Assembly (NCBI GenBank): GCA_019358975.1
Contig: JAHHIL010000004.1
Location: 168,890 to 232,889, forward strand
Length of the DNA: 64,000 bases
Reading direction: 5' to 3'
Source of the DNA: Trichocoleus desertorum ATA4-8-CV12
GTDB taxonomy: Bacteria; Cyanobacteriota; Cyanobacteriia; FACHB-46
Under the pieces are notes generated by a model. That model was not told the DNA's origin and ran no database searches. It saw only the letters and a list, made by a program, of their open reading frames with translations. Positions within the stretch are counted from its first letter, which is position 1; every line of letters starts with the position of its first letter. Of the stretch, positions 42,382 to 51,205 are shown one piece after another. The translations under genes and the position numbers were made by a program.

Positions 42382-43281
42382 CTAGTTACCGTCTCCTCTT
42401 AAGAAGTAACGCAATCGCCACTGACCCCGCGATCGCACAAAGCTAACTCGGTAGTCTCTCGGTTCGTGGTAGACATACTCGCTTGCCACCCAACCACGAC
42501 GACCATTAGGGAGTACCACGGGTGTCCACCCATCAGGAGAGTTAACCAGTTGCTCTTTGCTACGCTCTGGCAAGTTGTTGTAGGTATTCTGGTCAAAGTT
42601 CAAAAGCGTATCGGACACCTTGGTAATAACAGTGCCACCTGTTCCAGGTTCAGTACGAACGTTGACATTGCGGCCAATGATGGCAACACTACCATTCCAG
42701 CCAAAATTGTAGATGGGTCGTGCTGTCGTTACCGGACAAATCCAAATCTGAGAACCTGGCTCTTGGTAGGTGACGCGTGCCTGTGGATCAACAATACAAC
42801 CCGTACTGACCGCTTTATCTAGTTGCTGCCAAAACAAAGACTGCGGATTATCAATTTTGTAGGTATCCAGATTTAGACTACCGCCAAAACTCCATTGAGT
42901 TTCCGGTGTGACGATCGCCTGGATAAACTCAGCATCTCGACGCGCGATCGCACCCAGCAATCGCCTCCGAAATTGGGAGAATTCGCTGGCATCCGGAGGC
43001 GTGGGGCTAGCAGTGGGTGAGGCTTGAGGGGTAGGGGTGGGAACAGATGGGTTACTAGGAGATGGCTTGGGGCTAGCAGAATTTGGATCAAGAGCAACCG
43101 GACTCAGTGAGACAAGCGGAGATGGACTAGGCGTGGGAGAAAACACCACAGGTGGTACCGTAGCCGTAGGATCGACGGTGGTAGATTTACGTCCGCCCAA
43201 ATAGCCAATAGTTGCTAAAGTCGAGCCTAGAATAGCACCTAAGGCGATCGCCACAATCACTAAACCTTGCCGATATCTCAT
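42382..43281 (-). CDS. Membrane-anchored SH3b-domain protein
   Basis: A 299-residue protein with an N-terminal transmembrane helix (GLVIVAIALGAILGSTLATI GYLGG), a long Pro/Ser/Thr-rich linker (about 35-95), a middle domain (SEFSQFRRRLLGAIARRDAE FIQ...WSFGGS) and a C-terminal SH3b domain (SVAIIGRNVNVRTEPGTGGT ... SPDGWTPVVLPNGRRGWV ASEYV). SH3b domains bind peptidoglycan or peptides in the cell wall, so it likely works in the periplasm. It is 9 bases downstream of the LptF/G gene stop direction-wise, so it could be the last gene of that transcript. Confidence 0.82.
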   Translation of the reverse strand: MRYRQGLVIVAIALGAILGSTLATIGYLGGRKSTTVDPTATVPPVVFSPTPSPSPLVSLSPVALDPNSASPKPSPSNPSVPTPTPQASPTASPTPPDASEFSQFRRRLLGAIARRDAEFIQAIVTPETQWSFGGSLNLDTYKIDNPQSLFWQQLDKAVSTGCIVDPQARVTYQEPGSQIWICPVTTARPIYNFGWNGSVAIIGRNVNVRTEPGTGGTVITKVSDTLLNFDQNTYNNLPERSKEQLVNSPDGWTPVVLPNGRRGWVASEYVYHEPRDYRVSFVRSRGQWRLRYFLRGDGN

Positions 43282-43290
43282 AAGCGGTTT

Positions 43291-44472
43291 CTAGGTAGAA
43301 CGAGCTAACAGCAGACCTCCCACCCCAAAGCCAAAAATGTTCGGTAGCCAAGCTGCCATGATGGGAGAGAAAGCTCCTGCTTGGCCCAAAGCTGCGCTGA
43401 GAAAGGCCAATGTGTAGTAGACAAAGATAATCAAAATACTGAGGCCGAAACCTGTAGCTCGGTTGGTGCGGCCTGGTTTAGCGCCCAACACAGCACCAAT
43501 TAAACCGAAGACCACACAAACAAAAGGAAAGGCATATTTGCGCTGGATCTGTACCCTCAGCTTGCGCAGGCTTTGCTCATCCGCACTTTGACTGAGTAAA
43601 GAGAGATACTGCTGTGCTTCAGCAATATTCATCTCATTGCTGTCTTTATTCCAGTTGGCTAAGTCGAGTGGGGTGCGAGCGATCGCGAAGGCTTGCTGTT
43701 GAAATTCCTGGATGCCGCTATAGGAGCCATCTGGGGCAACTGCATAAATAGTGCCCTCAAAAAAATCCCAAACTTTTTGAGCGGGATTCCAGACAGCAGA
43801 TTTGGCTGACACAATTTGTTGCAAGTTTTTTTGGCTAAACGTCAGCACCGTGAGGTTGAGCATGCGTTGGCCATCAAATTGTTTGGCGTAAAACAACTGC
43901 GATAGAGCTTGCTCTGTTCTGCCATTGGGTTGCTTGAGGTTGCTAAATTGTCGATAGAAGATATCACGCTGCTGAAAGGAGGGCCGATCTTTCTTCAACG
44001 TTCGATTCAGTAAAACGGAAGCTTGATAAGTAGTCTGAGGGGCGATCGCTTCATTTAGGGCAAACGTGCAGCCCGTCACGGCTAAGCTCAAAATCAGCGC
44101 CGGAACTACCAATCGTCGGACGCTAATCCCACAGCCCCGTAGCGCGATCAACTCGCTATCTGTTGCGAGCCGACCGTAGGCAATTAATGTTGCCAGCAAG
44201 GTAGACATGGGTAAGGCATACACGACAAACTCTGGCAATCGCAGAAAAAAGATCTGAATCGCTAAACTCAGCGGCAGATCGTCGCCTGTTACCTTGCGAA
44301 CCAAATCAAATAAAGTGCCAATCGAAACCGCGATCGCTGAAAATGCCCCTACACCGAACAAAAACGGCATGATCAGTTGACTGCTGATGTAGCGATCCAT
44401 TAAGGATAGGCCACCCGTCAACCAAGTTAGGGGCCAGAACAGAAATCGGAAGGATTTTGCAACGCTGGTCAT
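43291..44472 (-). CDS. LptF/LptG-family permease
   Basis: A 393-residue membrane protein of the YjgP/YjgQ family, part of the LPS transport complex LptB2FG. It has the family start MDRYISSQLIMPFLFGVGAF SAIAVSIG, RLPEFVVYALPMSTLLATLI AYGRLATDSELIALRGCGIS (coupling helix), a large periplasmic domain, and three C-terminal helices. Cyanobacteria usually have a single gene doing both LptF and LptG roles. It follows lptB by 42 bases on the same strand, in the order lptA-lptB-lptF/G. Confidence 0.9.
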   Translation of the reverse strand: MTSVAKSFRFLFWPLTWLTGGLSLMDRYISSQLIMPFLFGVGAFSAIAVSIGTLFDLVRKVTGDDLPLSLAIQIFFLRLPEFVVYALPMSTLLATLIAYGRLATDSELIALRGCGISVRRLVVPALILSLAVTGCTFALNEAIAPQTTYQASVLLNRTLKKDRPSFQQRDIFYRQFSNLKQPNGRTEQALSQLFYAKQFDGQRMLNLTVLTFSQKNLQQIVSAKSAVWNPAQKVWDFFEGTIYAVAPDGSYSGIQEFQQQAFAIARTPLDLANWNKDSNEMNIAEAQQYLSLLSQSADEQSLRKLRVQIQRKYAFPFVCVVFGLIGAVLGAKPGRTNRATGFGLSILIIFVYYTLAFLSAALGQAGAFSPIMAAWLPNIFGFGVGGLLLARST

Positions 44473-44514
44473 AGAAGCCGAAATCCTGGAAAACAGTCAA
44501 ACCGAGCTGCAACG

Positions 44515-45243
44515 CTAACGTTGGAAGTTGTCTCCTAGGTAGTACTGCCGCACCAAGGGATTATTGTAGAGTTCTTCGGCATTACCAGACGCTAAAATTT
44601 GCCCATCCCGCATAATATAAGCGCGATCGGTAATGGCTAAGGTTTCACGCACGTTGTGGTCTGTAATCAAGATGCCCATTTGGCGATCGCGCAACCGACT
44701 CACAATTTCTTGGATTTCCGCCACCGCGATCGGGTCTACGCCCGCAAAAGGTTCATCGAGTAACAAAAATTTGGGGCCTTCTCGTCCTGCTGCCAAGGCT
44801 CTGGCGATTTCTGTCCGCCGCCGTTCCCCACCCGAAACCCTCACGCCCAAGGTAGAGGCAACTTTTTCTAAGCGAAACTCTTGCAGCAAATGGTTCAGGC
44901 GCGATCGCCACTCTCGACGGGGAATCTTGGTCTGCTCCAGCACCAACAAAATATTGTCTCGGACACTCAAATGCCGAAAAATACTGGGTTCTTGGGCCAG
45001 GTAGCCGATCCCCAACCGAGCCCGTGAGTGCATGGGTAAGCTTGTGATTTCACGATCATCCAGCCAGACACGGCCTTGATTGGGCTTTTCTAGCCCGGTG
45101 GCGATGTAGAACGTGGTAGTCTTCCCGGCACCATTCGGGCCTAGCAACCCTACGATTTCTCCTTGGGAAACCGAAAGACTGACGCGATTGACGATCGTGC
45201 GCTTGCCATAGGATTTGTGAATATTCTCCAGTACAATCTTCAA
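44515..45243 (-). CDS. lptB: LPS export ABC ATPase LptB
   Basis: A 242-residue ABC ATPase: Walker A GLLGPNGAGKTTTFY, Q-loop YLAQEPSIFRHLSV, signature VSGGERRRTEIARAL, Walker B FLLLDEPFAGVDP and switch ILITDHNVRETL. These, including the LptB-type DHNVRETL, identify the ATPase that powers lipopolysaccharide extraction with the neighbouring LptF/G permease. The start appears to be TTG at 45243 (MKIVLENIHKSYG) with GGGAG about 12 bases upstream; no ATG is near. It lies 113 bases downstream of the LptA-like gene. Confidence 0.92.
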   Translation of the reverse strand: MKIVLENIHKSYGKRTIVNRVSLSVSQGEIVGLLGPNGAGKTTTFYIATGLEKPNQGRVWLDDREITSLPMHSRARLGIGYLAQEPSIFRHLSVRDNILLVLEQTKIPRREWRSRLNHLLQEFRLEKVASTLGVRVSGGERRRTEIARALAAGREGPKFLLLDEPFAGVDPIAVAEIQEIVSRLRDRQMGILITDHNVRETLAITDRAYIMRDGQILASGNAEELYNNPLVRQYYLGDNFQR

Positions 45244-45356
45244 CGATTTTTACTCCCAACCTACCTGCATCACCACCCAATCGGCCTTGATGGTATCAAA
45301 GATGAGTGGCCTGAAGTTACTTCTACGGGCTAAGCCCCTAAGATACAGGTTTCGCA

Positions 45357-45830
45357 TTAAAAGGGTGGGTTCGCTAAAGCGGGCGGAGTCGCTGGGGTTC
45401 CTGCTGGGTCAGCCACGATATAAATTGACTCCACTTGTTTACTGGCTTGGGGTAAAGCAACAAATCGACCTTCGTCAATCAGGTACGTAATATTCTCGCC
45501 CCGCAAGCTGTTACCTTGCTGCAAGACGTATACGTTGCCACTCAAGACAATTCGGCGTTCACGGCTAAAGTATTGAGCCTGAGCCGAAGTTGCCTGGATT
45601 TGACGGGCTGGATAAGTAATTTGCACATTGCCACGGGCCGTGACGACACCCGTTTTAGCATTGGCTTCTTGCACATCAGAGCGCAGAGTCAACGCGCGGC
45701 CTGGAGCCGTCTGGGCTTCAGCACTTTTAAGCGTGGCTGGTAGGGCGATCGCGGCTAGAGTTGCAGGAACCAGCAAAGCCGCAGCGAGACGACGACTAGT
45801 AGAACGGGACAGTTGAGCAAAAGGCAGCAT
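45357..45830 (-). CDS. LptA/OstA-like periplasmic protein
   Basis: A 157-residue exported protein with a signal peptide (RRLAAALLVPATLAAIALPA) and an OstA/LptA beta-jellyroll: LTLRSDVQEANAKTGVVTAR GNVQITYPARQI, FSRERRIVLSGNVYVLQQGN SLRGENITYLIDEGRFVAL. LptA bridges the periplasm and carries LPS from the inner-membrane complex to the outer membrane. It heads the lptA-lptB-lptF/G cluster. The C-terminal tail (GTPATPPALANPPF) is Pro/Ala-rich and short. Confidence 0.87.
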   Translation of the reverse strand: MLPFAQLSRSTSRRLAAALLVPATLAAIALPATLKSAEAQTAPGRALTLRSDVQEANAKTGVVTARGNVQITYPARQIQATSAQAQYFSRERRIVLSGNVYVLQQGNSLRGENITYLIDEGRFVALPQASKQVESIYIVADPAGTPATPPALANPPF

Positions 45831-46003
45831 AGGTCGTACAAGTTCAGGAGGGCAAAACAGTAACCGGGTCAGACCTCAGGCTGGACGAGAGGCAAAATCT
45901 CTGTAGGTAGTTTACCGAATCCTGGTGCCTAGTTCAGGAAGAAGTGTAGCAACTGAGGTAGAAACCTTGACGATTATTGACCTCTGTAAGTTTCATCTGT
46001 GAG

Positions 46004-46444
46004 TCAGGATGGAGCGACTAAAACAATTTGGGGCCATTGGGGTTGAGGTTGTGTTGCAGAAAGGGCAATCGTTTCCTCACTACCTTGACCTGCTTGTAAC
46101 TGCTGCCTCAAATTTCCCACATTTTCTGGGCCTAGCTGTTGCACTTGCTGCAACAAGGCTGCACTTTGATCCAGTAAATTTGTCACCTCAATGCCGCCGT
46201 AAGTCGGTTGGTAGTCTCGCAGTCGATTCATGCCCTCGCCTAGGAGTATTGCGGCACCACGCCCATTAAGGTTCGACAAATGATAGCAAGCCACCGCAAT
46301 CTGCAAGATGCCTTGATAGAACCGTCGTAGGGGATCGATTTCCTCTAGCCACAGCGCTTCTAGAGTGTCATGGCAAGCATAAAACTCGCCTTGATTAAAC
46401 TGTTCCACCGCCTGCCAAAACTCTGGTGGCATGGTTTCACTCAT
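46004..46444 (-). CDS. DUF309 protein
   Basis: A 146-residue helical protein of the DUF309 family, recognised by FNQGEFYACHDTLEALWLEE, PLRRFYQGILQIAVACYHLS and NLNGRGAAILLGEGMNRLRD. The HDxxExxW and QGxxQxxxAxxH motifs suggest a metal or ligand pocket, but the biochemical role is unknown. GGAAGG lies 8 bases before the ATG at 46444. It follows ftrC by 29 bases on the same strand. Confidence 0.87.
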   Translation of the reverse strand: MSETMPPEFWQAVEQFNQGEFYACHDTLEALWLEEIDPLRRFYQGILQIAVACYHLSNLNGRGAAILLGEGMNRLRDYQPTYGGIEVTNLLDQSAALLQQVQQLGPENVGNLRQQLQAGQGSEETIALSATQPQPQWPQIVLVAPS

Positions 46445-46473
46445 ACAAGCCTTCCTGATGCAGCTTCCTCAGC

Positions 46474-46842
46474 TTAAGGCGATAGGCTGGTTCTGACTAC
46501 GGCTAGCTCGTCCAGCGAAATTTCTTGCTGCTGCCCCGCAAAGTCATTATCGGGTTGCAGGAATAGCATGCAATGGCATTCTTTGCGCTCTCGCATGGGC
46601 ACACAGGGGCAATTCCAGAACGTTGCATTGACCTCTGCTTCTTTGTCTTCGTAGTGGCGGCAGGGACAGAGGGGGCAACCTAGTTGATCTTTATGCTTGG
46701 CTAGACCCTCAATCACCACAGCCGTTACAGCTAAGTCCACGCAAAAGTAGGTGTTGGTGCGCTTGGCGTAGGTTTCGGCAAAATTTCGCATCGCTTCCAA
46801 GTTTTTTTCACTCGCCAGGGTGTTGTTTTCAGATGGGTCCAT
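46474..46842 (-). CDS. ftrC: Ferredoxin-thioredoxin reductase catalytic chain
   Basis: A 122-residue iron-sulphur enzyme subunit passing electrons from ferredoxin to thioredoxin for light-dependent redox control. The three Cys-x-Cys pairs are present: C59-P-C61 (LCPCRHYED), C78-P-C80 (FWNCPCVPMRE) and C89-H-C91 (KECHCMLF). They give the four [4Fe-4S] ligands (59, 78, 80, 89) and the redox disulphide (61, 91), by position in the family. The variable chain (ftrV) is not in the window. Confidence 0.94.
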   Translation of the reverse strand: MDPSENNTLASEKNLEAMRNFAETYAKRTNTYFCVDLAVTAVVIEGLAKHKDQLGCPLCPCRHYEDKEAEVNATFWNCPCVPMRERKECHCMLFLQPDNDFAGQQQEISLDELAVVRTSLSP

Positions 46843-46969
46843 AGGGCAAGCTCTTCAATACAAGCGTATTCCAGCATTCTATCGCGGCGTTTCTCTGGGT
46901 TGAAGGAAGGCTAGCATCTAGCTAGTTCTCTTAACTGCTGGCGCTTGGCTCCTGGCTCTTAACACCTAA

Positions 46970-48133
46970 CTAAAAGCGCTCTAATGGCGATTGCAAGTGA
47001 GTTTGTAAAGATTTATCCGGTTGGATGACTAACCCAGGAAACTCTAGGTCGCTACTAGCCATTAACGGAGCCTTTTGATCTGCGGGTGGCCATAAGACCC
47101 AACGGCTACCGGGAGGCAAGGTATTTAGGCTTTGCGGGTTTTGAGTTAACCAGACCATAGACGAGTCGGGTAAGCTCTCCGCTTGCACCTCTTCCCCGGC
47201 GTAGGTGCCTGCTAATGCTTCTAAAACCGAGCGATCGCCCTGTAGCAATCCTGTCCCCGCTGTCCACAGCTGCACATGAGTATCACGATGGGCCATGTAG
47301 AAATACAGCGAAGCCGCCGCAATCACCGCTTGTTCAAAATCATCGACTTGCCATACTCCAGCACTGTCTAGACAGATAACGATTTCTTCCCCACCTGTAA
47401 AAACTTCTAACTCCCGCACCCGAAATTCGCCATAGCGAGCGCTGGTACGCCAATGGATTAGGCGAATCGGATCGCCCCAACGGTAAGGGCGCAGGGCACG
47501 GGTAATGCCTTCAGTAGCATTTTGGGAGCGACGGCTACTATGAAACTTGGGGCTATTTTCTCGCCCAATTTCATCAATCAGCGGGCAGGCTGTGAGCGGC
47601 AAAACGGTGGGGTAGACGATCGCCGCCGCTTTAACAGTGCGCTCCCGCCGACACCAAAACAACCCTAAAGGCGCAGCGGTTCGTAGTTGTAGATTGTGCC
47701 AACGATACACCCCCCGCTTCTCAGTGGGTTGAAAGTAAGTCCAGCGATAAGTTTTTCCGGGTGGAATGGCCTCCACGACCGTTGCCGCAGGCTTGGCCAA
47801 GCGATAGGGTAGCAAATCTCGGACTTGCAGCAGTGTTTTGGCTTGAGCGGTGCGGTTTTCCAGGTCTAGCTCAATGGTGAGGTCATTCCCTACGCTGACC
47901 GGATTGATGGGGCGACGTGTTACCTGAATGCTCCGCAGCGATCGCTCTGGCAAAATGGCGGCGACCCCTAGCAGCGCCACAATCACCCCGCTCATCACGT
48001 ATAGCCACCCAGACAGCGTATTAGTCCCTGCCGCAAAGAAGAAGATGGCGAGTCCTGCTAGGAGCCAACCACTGTAGGAGGGCGTTACCCAGTGCGTTTC
48101 TAGCCAGTCAGCGATTCTCTTGCCAAGGTTCAT
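46970..48133 (-). CDS. DUF58 protein
   Basis: A 387-residue membrane-linked DUF58 protein. Two N-terminal hydrophobic helices (GWLLAGLAIFFFAAGTNTLS, GWLYVMSGVIVALLGVAAIL) are followed by a beta-rich region (ITRRPINPVSVGNDLTIELD-like) and the DUF58 core ALRPYRWGDPIRLIHWRTSA and FRVRELEVFTGGEEIVICLD. The latter is a vWA-like start. DUF58 proteins often work with MoxR AAA+ ATPases, but no moxR gene is nearby. The ATG at 48133 is chosen over an in-frame TTG at 48157. Confidence 0.87.
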   Translation of the reverse strand: MNLGKRIADWLETHWVTPSYSGWLLAGLAIFFFAAGTNTLSGWLYVMSGVIVALLGVAAILPERSLRSIQVTRRPINPVSVGNDLTIELDLENRTAQAKTLLQVRDLLPYRLAKPAATVVEAIPPGKTYRWTYFQPTEKRGVYRWHNLQLRTAAPLGLFWCRRERTVKAAAIVYPTVLPLTACPLIDEIGRENSPKFHSSRRSQNATEGITRALRPYRWGDPIRLIHWRTSARYGEFRVRELEVFTGGEEIVICLDSAGVWQVDDFEQAVIAAASLYFYMAHRDTHVQLWTAGTGLLQGDRSVLEALAGTYAGEEVQAESLPDSSMVWLTQNPQSLNTLPPGSRWVLWPPADQKAPLMASSDLEFPGLVIQPDKSLQTHLQSPLERF

Positions 48134-48212
48134 AGTGGATGCGTGTCCTGAAGCCAAACCGTGAGTTGGGGTTGGCTCCAGTCTAGACCAAGCGATCGCT
48201 GACTTGAAAGCC

Positions 48213-48815
48213 TTAAGGCAGGACAGGCGATTCTACGGGGGCTGTTAGCGGGGTAAAGCGAGGGGGTAGGCTTGCATCTTGCGGAATGAAGTTGGGTGCA
48301 AAATCCACGACTGGGTCGCCAGCATCAAGACAGGTTGCCATTGCGTTCGTTGGGCTGAGGTCGTCAATCCGGCGGCTCAACCCCACGACACAGTTGGCGA
48401 AGCGCTGAGGCAGCAAACTACGGCGGCAAGTATCCAATACTTCTGGGAGGGCGGGGTTTTCGGTCTCGCGATTAATATCTACCACGCAACTGGCAAGTTC
48501 TAGGGGCCGTCGCACTTGGCGGCAAGTCAAGAGAGCATCCAGACCTGCTGCTGACGTTTGACGAGTAATTCGCTCAACACAGTTGGACAAGTCTCTGGGG
48601 CGGAGTACTTCGCCACAAGCCTCAGCCACAATGGGGGGATCGATCCCCGCATCTAACAAGTTAGCGGCACAAGTTTCGTACTCATTGCGTTGAGCCTGAA
48701 ACAAGAAAGCAGCACCAGCAGGGTCTGGAGGGATGGCAAGGACCAATAACCCAGCGATCGCTAAGGGTGCTCCAGACAAACGGACTAAGTAGTGCGAAAG
48801 ATCGATGTGACGCAT
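48213..48815 (-). CDS. Secreted cysteine-repeat protein
   Basis: A 200-residue exported protein. A signal segment (LAIAGLLVLAIPPDPAGA) is followed by about four copies of a 38-41-residue unit with two cysteines each: YETCAANLLDAGI..EACGEVLRP, SNCVERITRQT..LLTCRQVRRP, ASCVVDINRET..LDTCRRSLLP and ANCVVGLSRRI..MATC. The pattern is C-V-x-x-I-x-R ... C-R-x-x-x-x-P. The tail is Pro-rich. Disulphide-linked helical repeats are likely. I do not know the family's function. Confidence 0.75.
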   Translation of the reverse strand: MRHIDLSHYLVRLSGAPLAIAGLLVLAIPPDPAGAAFLFQAQRNEYETCAANLLDAGIDPPIVAEACGEVLRPRDLSNCVERITRQTSAAGLDALLTCRQVRRPLELASCVVDINRETENPALPEVLDTCRRSLLPQRFANCVVGLSRRIDDLSPTNAMATCLDAGDPVVDFAPNFIPQDASLPPRFTPLTAPVESPVLP

Positions 48816-48996
48816 AACAGCTACTAGGAGAGCAACGAAATCAACAAATAATCAACAAACGAAGCTGCGGTGATTGTCTCACATTGTCCAGGGTTTGAGC
48901 GGAGGGTTTATGGTTGATTGAGAAAAGGTTAGTAAAACCATCTAGAGTGAAAAAGGTAATTAAAATCCATTTCAACGACCCAGGGGGTAGTCCGGT

Positions 48997-50901
48997 ATGC
49001 ACCTGAGTGAACTGACCCATCCCAACCAATTGCGGGGTCTCTCGGTTCATCAACTGCAGCAAATCGCGCGTCAGATTCGAGAAAAACATTTACAAACAGT
49101 TGCCGCCAGTGGCGGTCACCTCGGCCCCGGTTTGGGAGTCGTGGAACTGACGCTAGGGCTGTATCACACCCTAGACCTCGACCGCGATAAGGTAATTTGG
49201 GACGTGGGTCACCAGGCCTATCCCCACAAATTGATTACAGGACGCTATCACCGCTTTCACACCCTGCGCCAAAAGGACGGGGTGGCGGGCTACCTGAAGC
49301 GCTCTGAAAGTAAGTTTGACCACTTCGGCGCGGGGCATGCCTCCACCAGTATTTCTGCGGCCTTGGGGATGGCTTTAGCTCGTGACTTGAAGGGTGAGAA
49401 GTTCAAATCGGTTGCAGTGATTGGGGATGGTGCGCTTACAGGCGGCATGGCTTTGGAGGCCATCAACCATGCGGGACACCTACCCAAAACCAATCTGCTG
49501 GTGGTGCTCAATGATAATGAGATGTCGATCTCGCCCAACGTGGGAGCGTTGTCTCGTTATCTCAACAAGATGCGCCTCAGCCCTCCCATGCAGTTCCTCT
49601 CGGACAACCTCCAAGAGCAAGTCAAGCAGCTTCCGTTTGTGGGCAGCTCGCTTTCTCCCGAACTGGGTCGGATCAAGGAAGGCATGAAACGCCTCGCCGT
49701 TCCCAAAGTCGGAGCGGTATTTGAGGAGCTGGGCTTCACCTACATGGGGCCAATCGATGGACACAACCTGGAAGAACTGATTGCTACCTTTGAGCATGCT
49801 CATCAGCAAGTTGGGCCAGTTTTGGTGCATGTCTCTACCATCAAAGGGAAGGGATATGCGATCGCCGAGCAAGACCAAGTCGGCTATCACGCTCAATCTC
49901 CGTTCAACCTGGCGACTGGCAAAGCGACTCCTTCCACCAAGCCCAAGCCTGCCAGCTACTCCAAAGTATTTGGCGACACTTTGGTAAAACTAGCGGAGAA
50001 TAACCCCCGGATTGTTGGGATTACTGCGGCAATGGCGACGGGTACTGGCTTAGACAAACTCCAAGCCAAGCTGCCTAAGCAATATATGGACGTTGGAATT
50101 GCCGAGCAACATGCAGTGACGATGGCTGCGGGTCTAGCCTGTGAAGACATTCGGCCTGTCGTGGCAATCTATTCCACCTTCCTACAACGGGCTTACGACC
50201 AGATTATTCATGATGTTTGCATCCAAAACTTACCTGTCTTCTTCTGCCTAGATAGAGCGGGAATTGTGGGTGTGGATGGTCCTACCCATCAAGGCATGTA
50301 TGATATCGCCTATCTGCGCTGTATCCCTAATATGGTGCTGATGGCTCCCAAGGATGAAGCCGAATTGCAGCAGATGATGGTGACTGGTGTCGGCTATACT
50401 GATGGCCCGATCGCCATGCGCTATCCTCGTGGCAATGGTCATGGGGTAGCTTTGATGGAGGAAGGCTGGGAACCTCTCCCTATTGGCAAAGGCGAAGTAC
50501 TGCGCCAAGGCGACGATGTGTTGCTAGTCGGTTTTGGCTCAATGGTCTACCCTACGATGCAAGCGGCAGAAATCCTGAGTGAGCATGGCATTGAGGCGAC
50601 TGTAGTTAACGCTCGTTTTGCCAAGCCCCTCGACATGGAACTGATTGCTCCTTTGGCGCAAAAGATTGGTCGGGTGGTGACGCTGGAAGAAGGCTGCGTC
50701 ATGGGTGGCTTTGGCTCAGCGGTCATGGAAGCGTTGATGGATCACAATGTGGTTGTGCCTGTCATGCGGATTGGTATCCCCGATGAGCTGGTTGAGCACG
50801 CGACTCCAGAAGAGTCTAAGGTAACGCTAGGTCTCACCCCTTCTCAAATCGCCGATCGCATCCGTACCACTTTTGTAAAACCGCCTGTTACCGTTAGCTA
50901 G
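48997..50901 (+). CDS. dxs: 1-deoxy-D-xylulose-5-phosphate synthase
   Basis: A 634-residue thiamine-diphosphate enzyme making DXP from pyruvate and glyceraldehyde 3-phosphate, the first step of the MEP isoprenoid pathway that feeds carotenoids, chlorophyll side chains and quinones. Signatures: [18 protein letters not shown], the ThDP motif [20 protein letters not shown] ... [28 protein letters not shown] (catalytic Glu) and [20 protein letters not shown]. Length and order match bacterial DXS. AGGGGG precedes the ATG by about 10 bases. A strong terminator follows at 50922-50944. Confidence 0.97.
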   Translation: MHLSELTHPNQLRGLSVHQLQQIARQIREKHLQTVAASGGHLGPGLGVVELTLGLYHTLDLDRDKVIWDVGHQAYPHKLITGRYHRFHTLRQKDGVAGYLKRSESKFDHFGAGHASTSISAALGMALARDLKGEKFKSVAVIGDGALTGGMALEAINHAGHLPKTNLLVVLNDNEMSISPNVGALSRYLNKMRLSPPMQFLSDNLQEQVKQLPFVGSSLSPELGRIKEGMKRLAVPKVGAVFEELGFTYMGPIDGHNLEELIATFEHAHQQVGPVLVHVSTIKGKGYAIAEQDQVGYHAQSPFNLATGKATPSTKPKPASYSKVFGDTLVKLAENNPRIVGITAAMATGTGLDKLQAKLPKQYMDVGIAEQHAVTMAAGLACEDIRPVVAIYSTFLQRAYDQIIHDVCIQNLPVFFCLDRAGIVGVDGPTHQGMYDIAYLRCIPNMVLMAPKDEAELQQMMVTGVGYTDGPIAMRYPRGNGHGVALMEEGWEPLPIGKGEVLRQGDDVLLVGFGSMVYPTMQAAEILSEHGIEATVVNARFAKPLDMELIAPLAQKIGRVVTLEEGCVMGGFGSAVMEALMDHNVVVPVMRIGIPDELVEHATPEESKVTLGLTPSQIADRIRTTFVKPPVTVS

Positions 50902-50921
50902 GCATCAATTAATATCCTTAG

Positions 50922-50944
50922 GGTGGGCAATGCCCACCTTTTTT
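50922..50944 (+). terminator. Rho-independent-type terminator after dxs
   Basis: GGTGGGC/GCCCACC with a 3-base loop is followed by six T residues. It lies 20 bases after the dxs stop and 43 bases before the end of the converging DUF433 gene. Confidence 0.88.
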
Positions 50945-50986
50945 ATTGGTTTAGCTGATGGGGCGATCGCATACTGTCAATTTTTT

Positions 50987-51205
50987 TTATTGGTGAATAA
51001 TCGCTGAATCACGAGTAAATAAAATTACAGCTTGAATATCTTTTTGCTCTAAATCGTTGTAGTCAGTCAAGATTTCTTCAGGTGTCATGCTAGCGCTAAG
51101 AAGTTCAAGAATAAACTTAACTGGATAACGCAAGCCTCTAATACAGGGTTTGCCATGACAAATTTCTGGGCTTTGTGTAATGCGTTGTAAGAGATCAGTT
51201 TCCAT
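50987..51205 (-). CDS. DUF433 antitoxin-like protein
   Basis: A 72-residue DUF433 protein: ITQSPEICHGKPCIRGLRYP, KFILELLSASMTPEEILTDY. This family is a winged-helix-like DNA-binding antitoxin usually followed by a DUF5615 PIN-like toxin. No toxin gene follows; instead the converging dxs gene lies there. Its ATG overlaps the 3' end of the STAND NTPase gene by 11 bases, so it is translated from the same transcript and may be part of that system (inference). Confidence 0.85.
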   Translation of the reverse strand: METDLLQRITQSPEICHGKPCIRGLRYPVKFILELLSASMTPEEILTDYNDLEQKDIQAVILFTRDSAIIHQ

